64,000 nt of DNA, from positions 1-64,000 of the forward strand of contig ONDA01000003.1 in NCBI GenBank assembly GCA_900316475.1, in the 5' to 3' direction. The position numbers were made by a program, and so were the translations under genes. The first letter of the stretch is position 1. Each line of letters begins with the position of its first letter. The notes under the pieces were generated by a model. That model saw only the letters and a list, made by a program, of their open reading frames with translations. It did not search any database and was not told the DNA's origin. Positions 41,970-50,986 of this stretch are shown piece after piece. This stretch comes from an uncultured Prevotellaceae bacterium (GTDB lineage: Bacteria > Bacteroidota > Bacteroidia > Bacteroidales > Bacteroidaceae).

Positions 41970-42578
41970 CTATACGGCTCCTTTATGTCTGACAACCGAG
42001 GTTATCGTTTTAAAGAAGCAAACGACGTCCAACTTAAACGACATATTTTGAATATAATAATACTCCAACTCCAGTCGCTGATTATAATCTACGTCCGACC
42101 TTCCATGAGTTCCCCACCATCCTGTGATGCCTGGTTTTGCCTGCCAATAGAGCTTGGAACCGCCATGAGCCTCCAGCTCGCCTTCCACCAAAGGTCGGGG
42201 GCCAACGATAGACATATCGCCCTTCAGGACGTTCAGTAACTGGGGCAACTCGTCTATCGATGATTTCCTCAAAAAAATGCCGACAGGTGTTGTGCGGGGG
42301 TCATTCTCTATCTTTTGGTTCTCGTCCCAGTCTTTCCTGTATTGCTCATCTTTCAACAGTTCTTCCAACAGTTCTTCGGCATTATGCACCATAGAGCGGA
42401 ATTTATACATCATAAACGGTTTCCCATTCCTGCCGATACGTATGTGCTTAAAGAAGATGCTTTTCGTATCACCCATCAACAGGAAACTGATCTTCACCAA
42501 TATGCAGATGGGGATGATAAAGACCAGTCCGAAAAGGGCTATGATGATGTCGAGTATTCTTTTTATATATATGTACAT
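41970..42578 (-). CDS. Polyprenyl-phosphate sugar transferase (initiating)
   Basis: A 202-aa membrane-bound enzyme that moves a sugar-1-phosphate to undecaprenyl phosphate, starting repeat-unit synthesis. N-terminal hydrophobic helix (MYIYIKRILDIIIALFGLVF), then MMYKFRSMVHNAEELL, SSIDELPQLLNVLKGDMSIV and GPRPLVEGE. It is a minimal catalytic form without the N-terminal membrane bundle of WbaP. A second enzyme of the same type follows directly, so the locus may make two repeat units or one copy may be spare. Confidence 0.9.
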   Translation of the reverse strand: MYIYIKRILDIIIALFGLVFIIPICILVKISFLLMGDTKSIFFKHIRIGRNGKPFMMYKFRSMVHNAEELLEELLKDEQYRKDWDENQKIENDPRTTPVGIFLRKSSIDELPQLLNVLKGDMSIVGPRPLVEGELEAHGGSKLYWQAKPGITGWWGTHGRSDVDYNQRLELEYYYIQNMSFKLDVVCFFKTITSVVRHKGAV

Positions 42579-42586
42579 TCTGTTGA

Positions 42587-43702
42587 CTATGAATTAAACT
42601 CCATAAATTTTTGCTCCACGAAAGTCTTGATCTCTTCTTTGAAGCGTTCTTCAGAGAAACCCTCTGCCCATTGGCGGCAATCCTGGGGGGAGAAAGGTTG
42701 AGGGCCTAAACTCTCAAAACGGCGAACGGCTTCAACGACGGCCTCAACGGTCTGTTCCTTGAAAAAGAGACCCGTCTTGCCTTCACAGACAGTCTCCAGA
42801 GAGCCGCCGTGTCCGTAGGCTATCACCGGAGTGCCACAACTCTCGGCCTCAATGGGTACCATTCCAAAATCTTCGTCAGCAGCAAAGACGAAAGCTTTTG
42901 CATGCTGCATTTTCTCTTTTAGTACATCAAGAGGCTGATACCCCATGACGTCAATGTTTGATTTTGCCAGTTTTCGATATGCCTGCAAATTAGGTCCTCC
43001 GCCTATGACTATCAGTTTCTTGTCCGGCATCTGGTTGAACGCTTCAATAACCAAGTCTATCTTCTTATAGGCCACCAAACGGCTGCTTGTGAGGTAATAG
43101 TCTTGCTTATCCTCGCAATACTCGAAGTTGGAAATATCTATGTTGGGATGAATCGTTGTGGATTCCCTTCTGTACGTTTCCCTGATTCTCCTACCAACAT
43201 TGTCAGAGTTGCTGATAAAATAATTCACTCTGAAACTATTCAACAGGTCCCATTCCCTGATACGATGCAACAAGTACTTAGCCAGCCAACTCTTGAGTCC
43301 CTTCTGCAGTCCTGACTCTTCCAGATACTCGTTATACATGTCCCATACATATCGGATAGGAGAATGACAATAGCAAATATGAAGTTGATTGGCTTTTTTC
43401 AATATGCCCTTTGCGACACAATGTGACGAAGAGATGATGACATCATATCCCCTTAGGTCGAATTGCTCTACAGCAAACGGAAACAACGGAAGGTAGAGCC
43501 TGTGCTTATTCTTACTAAATGGCATGTTCTGTATAAAAGAAGTATGCACCCTTTCCCAGGGAATTCCCAGTTCATCGCATATCTCCTTCTTGGCAACAAG
43601 GGTATATACATCCGCATCGGGAAAAACGTCAAAGATTGCCTTACAAACCTTATCAGCTCCTCCGACCGTCACAAGCCAGTCCTGAATGATTGCTACCTTC
43701 AT
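42587..43702 (-). CDS. Family 4 glycosyltransferase, WbaZ-like
   Basis: A 371-aa GT-B enzyme. The N-terminus MKVAIIQDWLVTVGGADKVC is typical of WbaZ-like mannosyltransferases. CYCHSPIRYVWDMYNEY follows, and the donor site includes YYLTSSRLVAYKKIDLVIEA and FAADEDFGMVPIEAESCGTP with the EX7E-type glutamates. It should add a sugar, perhaps mannose, to the lipid-linked repeat. It lies 8 nt before the sugar transferase. Confidence 0.87.
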   Translation of the reverse strand: MKVAIIQDWLVTVGGADKVCKAIFDVFPDADVYTLVAKKEICDELGIPWERVHTSFIQNMPFSKNKHRLYLPLFPFAVEQFDLRGYDVIISSSHCVAKGILKKANQLHICYCHSPIRYVWDMYNEYLEESGLQKGLKSWLAKYLLHRIREWDLLNSFRVNYFISNSDNVGRRIRETYRRESTTIHPNIDISNFEYCEDKQDYYLTSSRLVAYKKIDLVIEAFNQMPDKKLIVIGGGPNLQAYRKLAKSNIDVMGYQPLDVLKEKMQHAKAFVFAADEDFGMVPIEAESCGTPVIAYGHGGSLETVCEGKTGLFFKEQTVEAVVEAVRRFESLGPQPFSPQDCRQWAEGFSEERFKEEIKTFVEQKFMEFNS

Positions 43703-43758
43703 ATACTTGATAACGACATACTACCTGTTTTATTATATAAAACAAGCAAAAAAAATTA

Positions 43759-44820
43759 CTACTTTTGCGTCATGGATAGCAGTTCATTAATGATTAGCTC
43801 CGCAGTGTTCTGATAATGATAAGTTGACGATGTCTGTTCATCGATACTGACAGGTGACGGAGGCAACTCCCGCAGACAGCTGTATAAATCTTCCGAATTA
43901 CCTGTCTCAAAGAACGTTACAGGGAATTTCCCATATATTTCCTTGTAGACGGGTATGTCGGACATGATGACTGGCGTACCAAAACTCATCGCCTCCAATG
44001 GCGGTATTCCGAAGCCCTCATACAGCGAAGGAGAGACCAGGCAGGCAGCATGGGACAAGACATCATAGACCTCTTGATTGGAAGCATTGGTCAACAAGCG
44101 CACTTTTTCCTTATTGGCCTGAATGGTCTCCATCATCTCGGAATCTTTCGTCCTGAAGTTGATGTGCCCCACGATGGTCAGCATGGGGGCATCCTGCCTT
44201 TCCTTGATGAGCCTTTCATAGGCTTTCCATAAGACAAGCAGTCCTTTATGGCGCTTGATGTTACCCAGGAAAACGATACCGGAACGCTCTTTTACCGGGC
44301 GATGTGTGGCTTTGTAGTTCAGCAGTTCTGTGCTTAAGCCGTTAGGGACCACCTTTATACTTTGAGAAGTATGGAAATGGTGCAGTATCCTCTGACGCGA
44401 GAAGTCGCTGACAGTAAAGACGGCCTCAGATATGTTCAGGGCGCGTTGGATAAAGACACGGCGAATCAATTTACCTATTGGTGAACAAACACCCTCCACA
44501 TCAAAAAAAACGACATCGTGTACCATAGAAAAGATAGGCACACGGATACCCAAGGGGATATTGAAGAAAGGCGTAAAGAAAGCATCACAGCGGTTGACCT
44601 CTTTGGTCGGGAAACAGAAGAGTTCTTTCAGCGTGAAACTTCCGTAGTTACACTCTACAATACGACAATTGGTTCTTTCGGCATATGTGCTCAAACAATC
44701 CTTATCGCCAATCAGCACAAACTCCTGATCGGTTCTCTCCACCATATAATGCATCACATTCTCAATGAATGTGCCAATACCGCTTTGGCCTATCAGTCGG
44801 CAGTCGATTGCTATCGTCAT
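43759..44820 (-). CDS. Family 4 glycosyltransferase
   Basis: A 353-aa GT-B enzyme. Acceptor half: MTIAIDCRLIGQSGIGTFIE and FSMVHDVVFFDVEG. Donor half: GIVFLGNIKRHKGLLVLWKA and VSPSLYEGFGIPPLEAMSFG with the EX7E motif. It probably uses a nucleotide-activated hexose. Its ATG overlaps the stop of the AAA-ATPase gene by 4 bp (ATGA), although that gene is not a sugar enzyme. Confidence 0.87.
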   Translation of the reverse strand: MTIAIDCRLIGQSGIGTFIENVMHYMVERTDQEFVLIGDKDCLSTYAERTNCRIVECNYGSFTLKELFCFPTKEVNRCDAFFTPFFNIPLGIRVPIFSMVHDVVFFDVEGVCSPIGKLIRRVFIQRALNISEAVFTVSDFSRQRILHHFHTSQSIKVVPNGLSTELLNYKATHRPVKERSGIVFLGNIKRHKGLLVLWKAYERLIKERQDAPMLTIVGHINFRTKDSEMMETIQANKEKVRLLTNASNQEVYDVLSHAACLVSPSLYEGFGIPPLEAMSFGTPVIMSDIPVYKEIYGKFPVTFFETGNSEDLYSCLRELPPSPVSIDEQTSSTYHYQNTAELIINELLSMTQK

Positions 44821-46400
44821 CGTTCAATGAGGGATAATTTTTCGATGCGGCACGTATGCTTTTTTGTCTCGCGGTTGTAGTTGATGCCCACCAGCAGCAG
44901 GTCGTTAGTGTATTCAGAGACCTTGGCAGGATACTCCTTGCGCTTAATCTGGTCAATGGAGGAGTCGACATTCTGATTGTATTTCAACTCAATGACGAGG
45001 GCTGGGGAGTCCACGTGCTTGCGTGGTATGAGTACAAGGTCGGCAAAACCTTCACCTGTAGCCAGTTCACGATGGATGATATAGTTGTTGCGTGCCTTAT
45101 AGTAAGCGATACTCAGCACACAGGCCAGTGAATTTTCGTCGTTATAACTGAGGATGCTGGTGTTCTCGTCGTGGGCGACATCCACATAGCGGGCCACAGC
45201 CTCTTCGTTGCCTGCCAATGTAGCTTCCAGCAAAGCGTCAGACTGTTGCAGTGACTTCACCACATTGTCCCAGCCGGACTCCTCAACGGCATTACTCAGT
45301 TCACCGGCTACCTCGTGGTTAGGTACGTAGCACTCGTCCTTACGCCAGTTGTAAGCGAGGTATCCCAGATGGATAAGTACCGTCAGGACATCATCCTTAC
45401 TTTGGATGATGGATATGTCGTTCTGAAACTTCGTTGTATTGACCTTCACCCGTTCGCCAGCCAGCAGTCTCAGTACATTGTCCTTCAGTCCGTCGAAATT
45501 CAAGCGGATGTAGTTGGCAACAGAAGAGTAGGCCCCTGTTGAAGCCCAAAAGCTGCGACAACGTCTGCTTCTTATAGCCATCATCACAGAGTTCGGATTG
45601 AACATAGATGGTTCATCGCCTATTTGATAGCCGTCATACCATTGTGCCATCTCCTCAAAACTCATCCCATATTTCTCGGACAACACCTTTACCTCACCTT
45701 TTGTGAATCCAAAAAAAATTCCCATATCAATCGGATCCACCATCGAATACTCAGTGAAGTTGTTCAAGGCCGACTCCGTCTTATATTTTTTGATGGGCAG
45801 AATTCCCGTCATGTAAACAGCGGCAAAGACAGTGCTGGCATTGACACTCTTAAACATACGACGAAGCCAGTTGACGTAATTGTCCATCTCTGTCGTTCCT
45901 GTTCTGAACTCACGGCAGATGGCATCCCATTCGTCAATGATGAAAATGAATTTTTGGCTTCGGTCGCCATATATTCTCACCAGGGTGTCCATCAAGTCAT
46001 CTCCCTCCATGACTTTCACGTCGGGAAAGGCCTGACGTACATCTTCTGCAATCCTGGTGTCTATCTGCCTGACGATGCTTTCATCTTTGAAGCGTGTAAC
46101 AAAGTCAGTCATGTCGAGGTAGATAACAGGATATTTATTCAGATGCTGCTCAAACTGTGGATCCCGGACAATCTCCAAGCCATTAAACAGGTTTCGTGAG
46201 TCGCACGATTGGTCGTAGTAGGCATTCAGCATCTTGGCTGCCATCGACTTACCGAAACGCCGGCAACGCGTGACACAACTGAAACGGCGTTCAGTGTTAA
46301 GCGTACTGTTGACCACCCTAATTAAGCCTGATTTATCGACATATTCACTGTTGCGTGCCGACACAAATCCTTCGTTTCCAATATTGATGTATATACCCAT
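44817..46400 (-). CDS. AAA-ATPase-like protein with PD-(D/E)XK domain
   Basis: A 527-aa protein of the expanded Bacteroidetes AAA-ATPase_like/PDDEXK_9 family. The P-loop is RCRRFGKSM (about 45-53), and FIFIIDEWDAICRE is Walker B. The C-terminus carries the nuclease-like core EGFADLVLIP and PALVIELKYN. These proteins are often scattered in many copies and their function is unknown (defence, mobility or regulation have been suggested). Here it interrupts the polysaccharide gene run but keeps a 4-bp overlap with the next glycosyltransferase and has its own promoter upstream. It looks inserted, yet it is now part of the transcription unit. Confidence 0.85.
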   Translation of the reverse strand: MGIYINIGNEGFVSARNSEYVDKSGLIRVVNSTLNTERRFSCVTRCRRFGKSMAAKMLNAYYDQSCDSRNLFNGLEIVRDPQFEQHLNKYPVIYLDMTDFVTRFKDESIVRQIDTRIAEDVRQAFPDVKVMEGDDLMDTLVRIYGDRSQKFIFIIDEWDAICREFRTGTTEMDNYVNWLRRMFKSVNASTVFAAVYMTGILPIKKYKTESALNNFTEYSMVDPIDMGIFFGFTKGEVKVLSEKYGMSFEEMAQWYDGYQIGDEPSMFNPNSVMMAIRSRRCRSFWASTGAYSSVANYIRLNFDGLKDNVLRLLAGERVKVNTTKFQNDISIIQSKDDVLTVLIHLGYLAYNWRKDECYVPNHEVAGELSNAVEESGWDNVVKSLQQSDALLEATLAGNEEAVARYVDVAHDENTSILSYNDENSLACVLSIAYYKARNNYIIHRELATGEGFADLVLIPRKHVDSPALVIELKYNQNVDSSIDQIKRKEYPAKVSEYTNDLLLVGINYNRETKKHTCRIEKLSLIER

Positions 46401-46428
46401 GGAGTTAACTACAATTCTGAATCATGTG

Positions 46429-46436
46429 CAAAGGTA
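46429..46436 (-). promoter_or_regulatory. -7 box internal to the capsule locus
   Basis: The minus strand reads TACCTTTG, 28 nt before the ATG of the AAA-ATPase gene, so the downstream half of the cluster may be transcribed separately. Confidence 0.6.
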
Positions 46437-46512
46437 ATAATAATTATTGAAAGTAAGAAGGGGAATGGCATTATTTTACTTTGGCAACCTGTTTTTTGAG
46501 AGATTGCTATAG

Positions 46513-47631
46513 TCATAGTCTGCTCTCTAAAAAGTTCTTTAGTATGACATTCCAGTCGTAGTCGGCTAACTGGGCCGTATCCACCTTTGGGCGTTCGTCA
46601 GCAACACGGATGATTGTATCAATCCAAATGTCAGGGTCGTAGCCTGCTACGGTGGTAGCACCGTCCTTGCCTTCGGCTACTTCAATCATGGCAGAATTGT
46701 GGGCTGTCACGATGGGACAGCCACAGAGCAGAGCCTCCAACTGTGGCATACCAAAGCCCTCGTTCAGCGAGGCTGACACGAAACAGCGTGCCAGATGATA
46801 CAGCTTGACGAGGTCTTCGTTGGGTACAAAACCGCAGAAAACGGTACTTTCGCGAGGGAAGTCTTTATCCTCAACGACGCTGCGGATAGAACTGTTCTTC
46901 CAACCACTTCCGCCAACCACTACCAGTTGTAGTTGTTTCCGACGATACAGCTCCGGCATCAGCGACAGCAAGAAGGTGAGGTTCTTGCGGGGTTCCAGAG
47001 AGCCGACAAACAAGACAAAGTCTTTCTCAATGTGGTATTTCTGCAGTATCTGCAATCGTTGGTCGTCCGTCAGCGTAATGGGCTTATAAACCGTACGATT
47101 GATGGATGCTCCTGTAAAGATGTCCTGGCACTGACGTTTGGGGAAATATTGCCTAACCTTGTCCTGCGTGTAGAACGAATTGGTCCAAATGATGTCCGCC
47201 TTCTTGATGGAGCGGCCGAACAACAGTTTGTTGGCCAGCACATTCTTCCACTGCATGGTCTTCTGGAACTCAATGTTTACCACATCGTGCACCACGATGA
47301 TCTTTTTCATCCTGCGAGGCAACAGGAAGGGCAAGCAGGGTAATGGTGAATAGTAAACGTCTGCCTTGTACCGACGTGCCAGCAGGGGCATCATCATGAA
47401 CAGCCACACCAGATTGGGAAACCGATGGAACAAAGCATTAGACTGCTCCGACAAGAACACATTGTCGGGCAGGCCGCTGCGAGAGAACGTCTTGTGAAGC
47501 GGGCGGGGCAATGCTATGAATAGGGTGTCTGAAGGGTGCATCTTCCCCCATGCCATGACGCTATCCTTCAAGAAGTTGGATATGCCAGCAGTGGGTGCCG
47601 TGAAAGCTCTTCCATCAATAAGTACTGTCAT
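46513..47631 (-). CDS. Family 4 glycosyltransferase
   Basis: A 372-aa GT-B enzyme: MTVLIDGRAFTAPTAGISNF at the start, KIIVVHDVVNIEFQKTM for the acceptor half, then FVLFVGSLEPRKNLTFLLSL and FVSASLNEGFGMPQLEALLC for the donor half. It belongs to the capsule locus, overlapping the upstream glycosyltransferase by 4 bp. It is the last gene before the AAA-ATPase interruption; donor and linkage are unknown. Confidence 0.88.
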   Translation of the reverse strand: MTVLIDGRAFTAPTAGISNFLKDSVMAWGKMHPSDTLFIALPRPLHKTFSRSGLPDNVFLSEQSNALFHRFPNLVWLFMMMPLLARRYKADVYYSPLPCLPFLLPRRMKKIIVVHDVVNIEFQKTMQWKNVLANKLLFGRSIKKADIIWTNSFYTQDKVRQYFPKRQCQDIFTGASINRTVYKPITLTDDQRLQILQKYHIEKDFVLFVGSLEPRKNLTFLLSLMPELYRRKQLQLVVVGGSGWKNSSIRSVVEDKDFPRESTVFCGFVPNEDLVKLYHLARCFVSASLNEGFGMPQLEALLCGCPIVTAHNSAMIEVAEGKDGATTVAGYDPDIWIDTIIRVADERPKVDTAQLADYDWNVILKNFLESRL

Positions 47632-48749
47632 AGCGATTGAGGTGTAGGAACGTTAAGTAGATTGGCATAGCTGCTGATGACCGCATCATAAGAGTATTTC
47701 TGCCTGAACAGCTGACGGGAAGGCGGGTTGAATTTGAACGGTCGCTGATAACTGCCGATGGCTTCGATGAACGCTGCTGCAGTATTGCAGACGGTGGCTA
47801 TCTCGGGGTTGACGTCATAGCCCTCTAATGATTCCTTCGTTCCGATGATATATTTTCCATATTTCAGCGTCTCGGCTGTCTTCACTTTCATGCCGCCGCC
47901 AGTGGTGACAGGTAAAATGACGAAGTCGGCCTGCTCGTAATATGGCTTCAAGTCGGGAACGTTGCTGTATATAGATAGCTTATCAGAAGGCTCAACGTCG
48001 TTGGCAAAGGCATCCATACCAGAGCCTACTATGGTCAGGTGCATATCCACGTGAGGGAGAACCTCCTTGCAGAACCATTTCAGTCCCTGGGTGTTGCCAA
48101 AGAAGTAGCTGCCGACGAACAAAGCCTGTTTGGCCCCGTTTTCTGCTGGGATACTCGGCGGATTATCGATATAGTCGTCTGTCAGCCATATAGGTATCTG
48201 CATGTCGGCATCTCTGTGATACACCGCTTTGACGCGCGACGCATCCCTGCTATTGAAGACGATAATCTTATCAGAGTATCGGCAAGCGCACCGTTCGTTG
48301 TACTTGGCCATAGGAATCATGAACGCATGTAGATAGTCCTTCCCATCCCATATAGATGAAGAAAAGAAATCATACTCCATATTCTGGAAGAAAGTGTAGA
48401 TGCACATATGGGGAATTTTCTTCCTAACAGCCTTTGCCAGATACCCAAGTTGGGAACTGTCGATGAAAACGTCAGTATACTCACCGGTGTTCAGTTTGGC
48501 AATAATGTTTTCCAGATGTTGCTGCGTCAGTCCCCCCATGTATCCTTTGAGAATCTCAGAGATTCTTCTCAGATAGAACTTGATACCATGAGACCCCTGA
48601 TAGGGCTTGATGGTATAGGTGTCCATAGCACCATCACCAAGACACGCCCTGATGGCTTTCTTGTTATGCTCGGTACCTTGCCCGCCTCCCGTGTAGGCTA
48701 ATGAATTGGCAAATGTGATATGTAGCAGTTTTCGGTTCATACGCTTCAA
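47628..48749 (-). CDS. Family 4-like glycosyltransferase
   Basis: A 373-aa GT-B enzyme, more divergent than its neighbours. FANSLAYTGGGQGTEHNKKA is at the N-terminus, QALFVGSYFFGNTQGLKWFC begins the donor domain, and VILPVTTGGGMKVKTAETLKYG is the GT4-like nucleotide-sugar site. It overlaps the polymerase gene and the next glycosyltransferase by 4 bp each, so translation is coupled. Confidence 0.82.
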   Translation of the reverse strand: MKRMNRKLLHITFANSLAYTGGGQGTEHNKKAIRACLGDGAMDTYTIKPYQGSHGIKFYLRRISEILKGYMGGLTQQHLENIIAKLNTGEYTDVFIDSSQLGYLAKAVRKKIPHMCIYTFFQNMEYDFFSSSIWDGKDYLHAFMIPMAKYNERCACRYSDKIIVFNSRDASRVKAVYHRDADMQIPIWLTDDYIDNPPSIPAENGAKQALFVGSYFFGNTQGLKWFCKEVLPHVDMHLTIVGSGMDAFANDVEPSDKLSIYSNVPDLKPYYEQADFVILPVTTGGGMKVKTAETLKYGKYIIGTKESLEGYDVNPEIATVCNTAAAFIEAIGSYQRPFKFNPPSRQLFRQKYSYDAVISSYANLLNVPTPQSL

Positions 48750-49894
48750 TATTCCGGTTCCTTAAAGGTCTTTTCAAAGATATACTTACGCTCCTGAAAG
48801 GATTTGATTCCCCCTAAGAGCAGATTGTCGTATTCATGAATAGGCGCATTGAGATTCGTAGCCGTCTTAACAAGACAATAGAAACCTACAAAGGTACAGA
48901 AGAGGTATCGGTTTCGCTCATAAAAGAAGCATCTGATAATATCGCACCAGAGTATCCAATATGCAAAGATGAAGAGTGTAAAGATTCGTTTGCTTATCTC
49001 AGCAAATTCACTGAAGAAAAAGACTGCAATATAATACAGGACCAACGAGTTGATGAAGATATTGTTCTCCGGTCTCATCTCGCGTATCTTATGATAATAA
49101 CAGAACACTAATAGTCCTGTTATCAGTCGTTCAAAAAAACCCAGTCCTATGCCTCTACTGCCATAAAGTGAAGTGTACCCTTCTACTTTCATTTCCACGA
49201 AATCGCCTCCTAACCCAGACATTTGGATGAGTTTCAGAAAGACAGGAATATGCAGGATGAATATCAGGATACAGACGGTGAAGATGGACAAATAAACCCA
49301 TCTGTTGATGCGTCGATGAAGGAAGAAATAGAGGGGCAGGTAAGCAAACCCCGAGAAATGGAATGAGATAGCCAGCAGACAAAGTGCATAGTATTGCAGG
49401 GGCTTACGCTCATAGATATAAGGAATGGCATTCAGGAAGATATAGATGCAGGTGGAGTTACGTATCAGATTGGCATTGATGGTAAAGCCTTCAAACACTA
49501 AGGATATCAGCAGCGACAAAGCTACATTGTCAGAATATTTGCGAAAAAAGCGAAACAGCAGGTAAGTATGCAGTAGTGTTTGTGTGAAAATAAAGAAATG
49601 ATAGTTAGGGACAATACTCTTGTTCAGCATGACGAACAGCAAGAATCCCGGCTCGCGACTCTTGCCTATTTCATACAGTGCGAACGAATCCCATGAGGCC
49701 TTTTCAAACTCCAGATAGTAAACCATCCAGTCTGTATTGATAAAACCTCGAAAGCCAAAAAAGAAAACAAAAGATAGCGCGCAATATGTAACTATATTAC
49801 GGCAAAACTTCTCATCATCCCTACGTTGGTGATACAGGATGGCTAAGAACCCAAGGAATAGAATATATAATATATATGGTATTGTGTATATCAT
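48746..49894 (-). CDS. EpsG-type polysaccharide polymerase
   Basis: A 382-aa inner-membrane protein with about ten hydrophobic segments. FFFGFRGFINTDWMVYY after the second TM, and FEGFTINANLIRNSTCIYIF in the middle, are typical of the EpsG family, which acts like Wzy to join lipid-linked repeat units in the periplasm. Position between the chain-length gene and glycosyltransferases agrees. Codon use here is more AT-rich than in the flanking export genes, which is common for polymerases acquired by exchange. Confidence 0.85.
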   Translation of the reverse strand: MIYTIPYILYILFLGFLAILYHQRRDDEKFCRNIVTYCALSFVFFFGFRGFINTDWMVYYLEFEKASWDSFALYEIGKSREPGFLLFVMLNKSIVPNYHFFIFTQTLLHTYLLFRFFRKYSDNVALSLLISLVFEGFTINANLIRNSTCIYIFLNAIPYIYERKPLQYYALCLLAISFHFSGFAYLPLYFFLHRRINRWVYLSIFTVCILIFILHIPVFLKLIQMSGLGGDFVEMKVEGYTSLYGSRGIGLGFFERLITGLLVFCYYHKIREMRPENNIFINSLVLYYIAVFFFSEFAEISKRIFTLFIFAYWILWCDIIRCFFYERNRYLFCTFVGFYCLVKTATNLNAPIHEYDNLLLGGIKSFQERKYIFEKTFKEPEY

Positions 49895-50973
49895 TACTTA
49901 CTATTCCTGCCTTTTTTCTTTGCATACCATTGACGTCCATAGAGAATCCATAACGTGTCGCATACCACACCTAAGAATATAAAGATCAGCACAACGACCA
50001 ATCGGGGGGTGCTTGAGGGCTTTGTGGGCATGAAGGGCTTCTGGATGATGGTGAAGGCCGGCGTGCGCTCCTGAACCTTGGCCTTGGCAGCCAACAGCTG
50101 AGCGTTGAGCGTGGTGTAGTTATTGTACTTAATCTGCAAGTCGTTCTCCATGTCTTCCAGCTTCATCTCAACACTCTTCAGGACAACGTTAGTGCTGGCA
50201 TCGGAGAAGCTGGCGTAGATCCTGCGAGCTTTCTCGTAGTCGTTCTTGGCCGCGGTAGCCAGTTTCTGGTAGTACTCGTAGTCATTGCGAGCCTTGCTCG
50301 TACGGTAGTTGGTGATATACTCCTGCAGACGCAACTGCAGCGTGTCGGCAACGATGGCAGCCACAAGGGGATCCTGGTCAGTGACACTGATGCTGATAAC
50401 GCTGGTCTTCTTGTCGATGGTGCAGAGGATGGCATCGCGTATGCCTTTGTAGAAGTCGAAATCAACGCGGCTTATCTTGTACCCATCCTTCACGCCACCG
50501 ATGGTGCACGAGTCGTTGTCATTTTTCAGACTCTTCATCAGGTTGTTAAGCCACAACTTCGGATAGTCCCAGAAAGGCATTTTCTGTTCTTTCTCCAAGT
50601 GGGTCTTGTAGGTGCGGATGGTATTGTCGTCTTTCAGTCTGACGGGTACATCAAAGAGGTCGAGTACGAACTCCGTAGAGCCAAAGATGTCGGGATAGAT
50701 TTCGGGATAGATGGCGTCCATCGACGACTTGCCACCCAACTCGATACCAAAGTTTGCCGCCATGTCAGCCAGATTATCGCTCAGTCCCAAGCCGCCCGAC
50801 GACAGCTCAGGCGCAAGGACGACGTCTGACTTATAATACTTCGGCATACTGAGGGCGACAATGATGCCGATTACAGCGGCAACGCCCATGAACTTACAGA
50901 GTAGCTTGCCCTCCTTCAGTACCTGGTCAACAAGTGCTAACAGGTCTATCTCACGTGTCTTCTTCTCTTCCAT
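49894..50973 (-). CDS. Wzz-type chain-length determinant
   Basis: A 359-aa inner-membrane protein. The start MEEKKTREIDLLALVDQVLK is chosen; an ATG seven codons upstream is also possible. TM1 is at about 30-50 and TM2 near the C-terminus (LVVVLIFIFLGVVCDTLWIL), after the Pro-rich motif PTKPSSTPR. The periplasmic part is helical (NDYEYYQKLATAAKNDYEKA). It sets polymer length with EpsG. No tyrosine kinase domain is attached. Its stop touches the EpsG start. Confidence 0.87.
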   Translation of the reverse strand: MEEKKTREIDLLALVDQVLKEGKLLCKFMGVAAVIGIIVALSMPKYYKSDVVLAPELSSGGLGLSDNLADMAANFGIELGGKSSMDAIYPEIYPDIFGSTEFVLDLFDVPVRLKDDNTIRTYKTHLEKEQKMPFWDYPKLWLNNLMKSLKNDNDSCTIGGVKDGYKISRVDFDFYKGIRDAILCTIDKKTSVISISVTDQDPLVAAIVADTLQLRLQEYITNYRTSKARNDYEYYQKLATAAKNDYEKARRIYASFSDASTNVVLKSVEMKLEDMENDLQIKYNNYTTLNAQLLAAKAKVQERTPAFTIIQKPFMPTKPSSTPRLVVVLIFIFLGVVCDTLWILYGRQWYAKKKGRNSK

Positions 50974-50986
50974 ATTCTTGACGATA

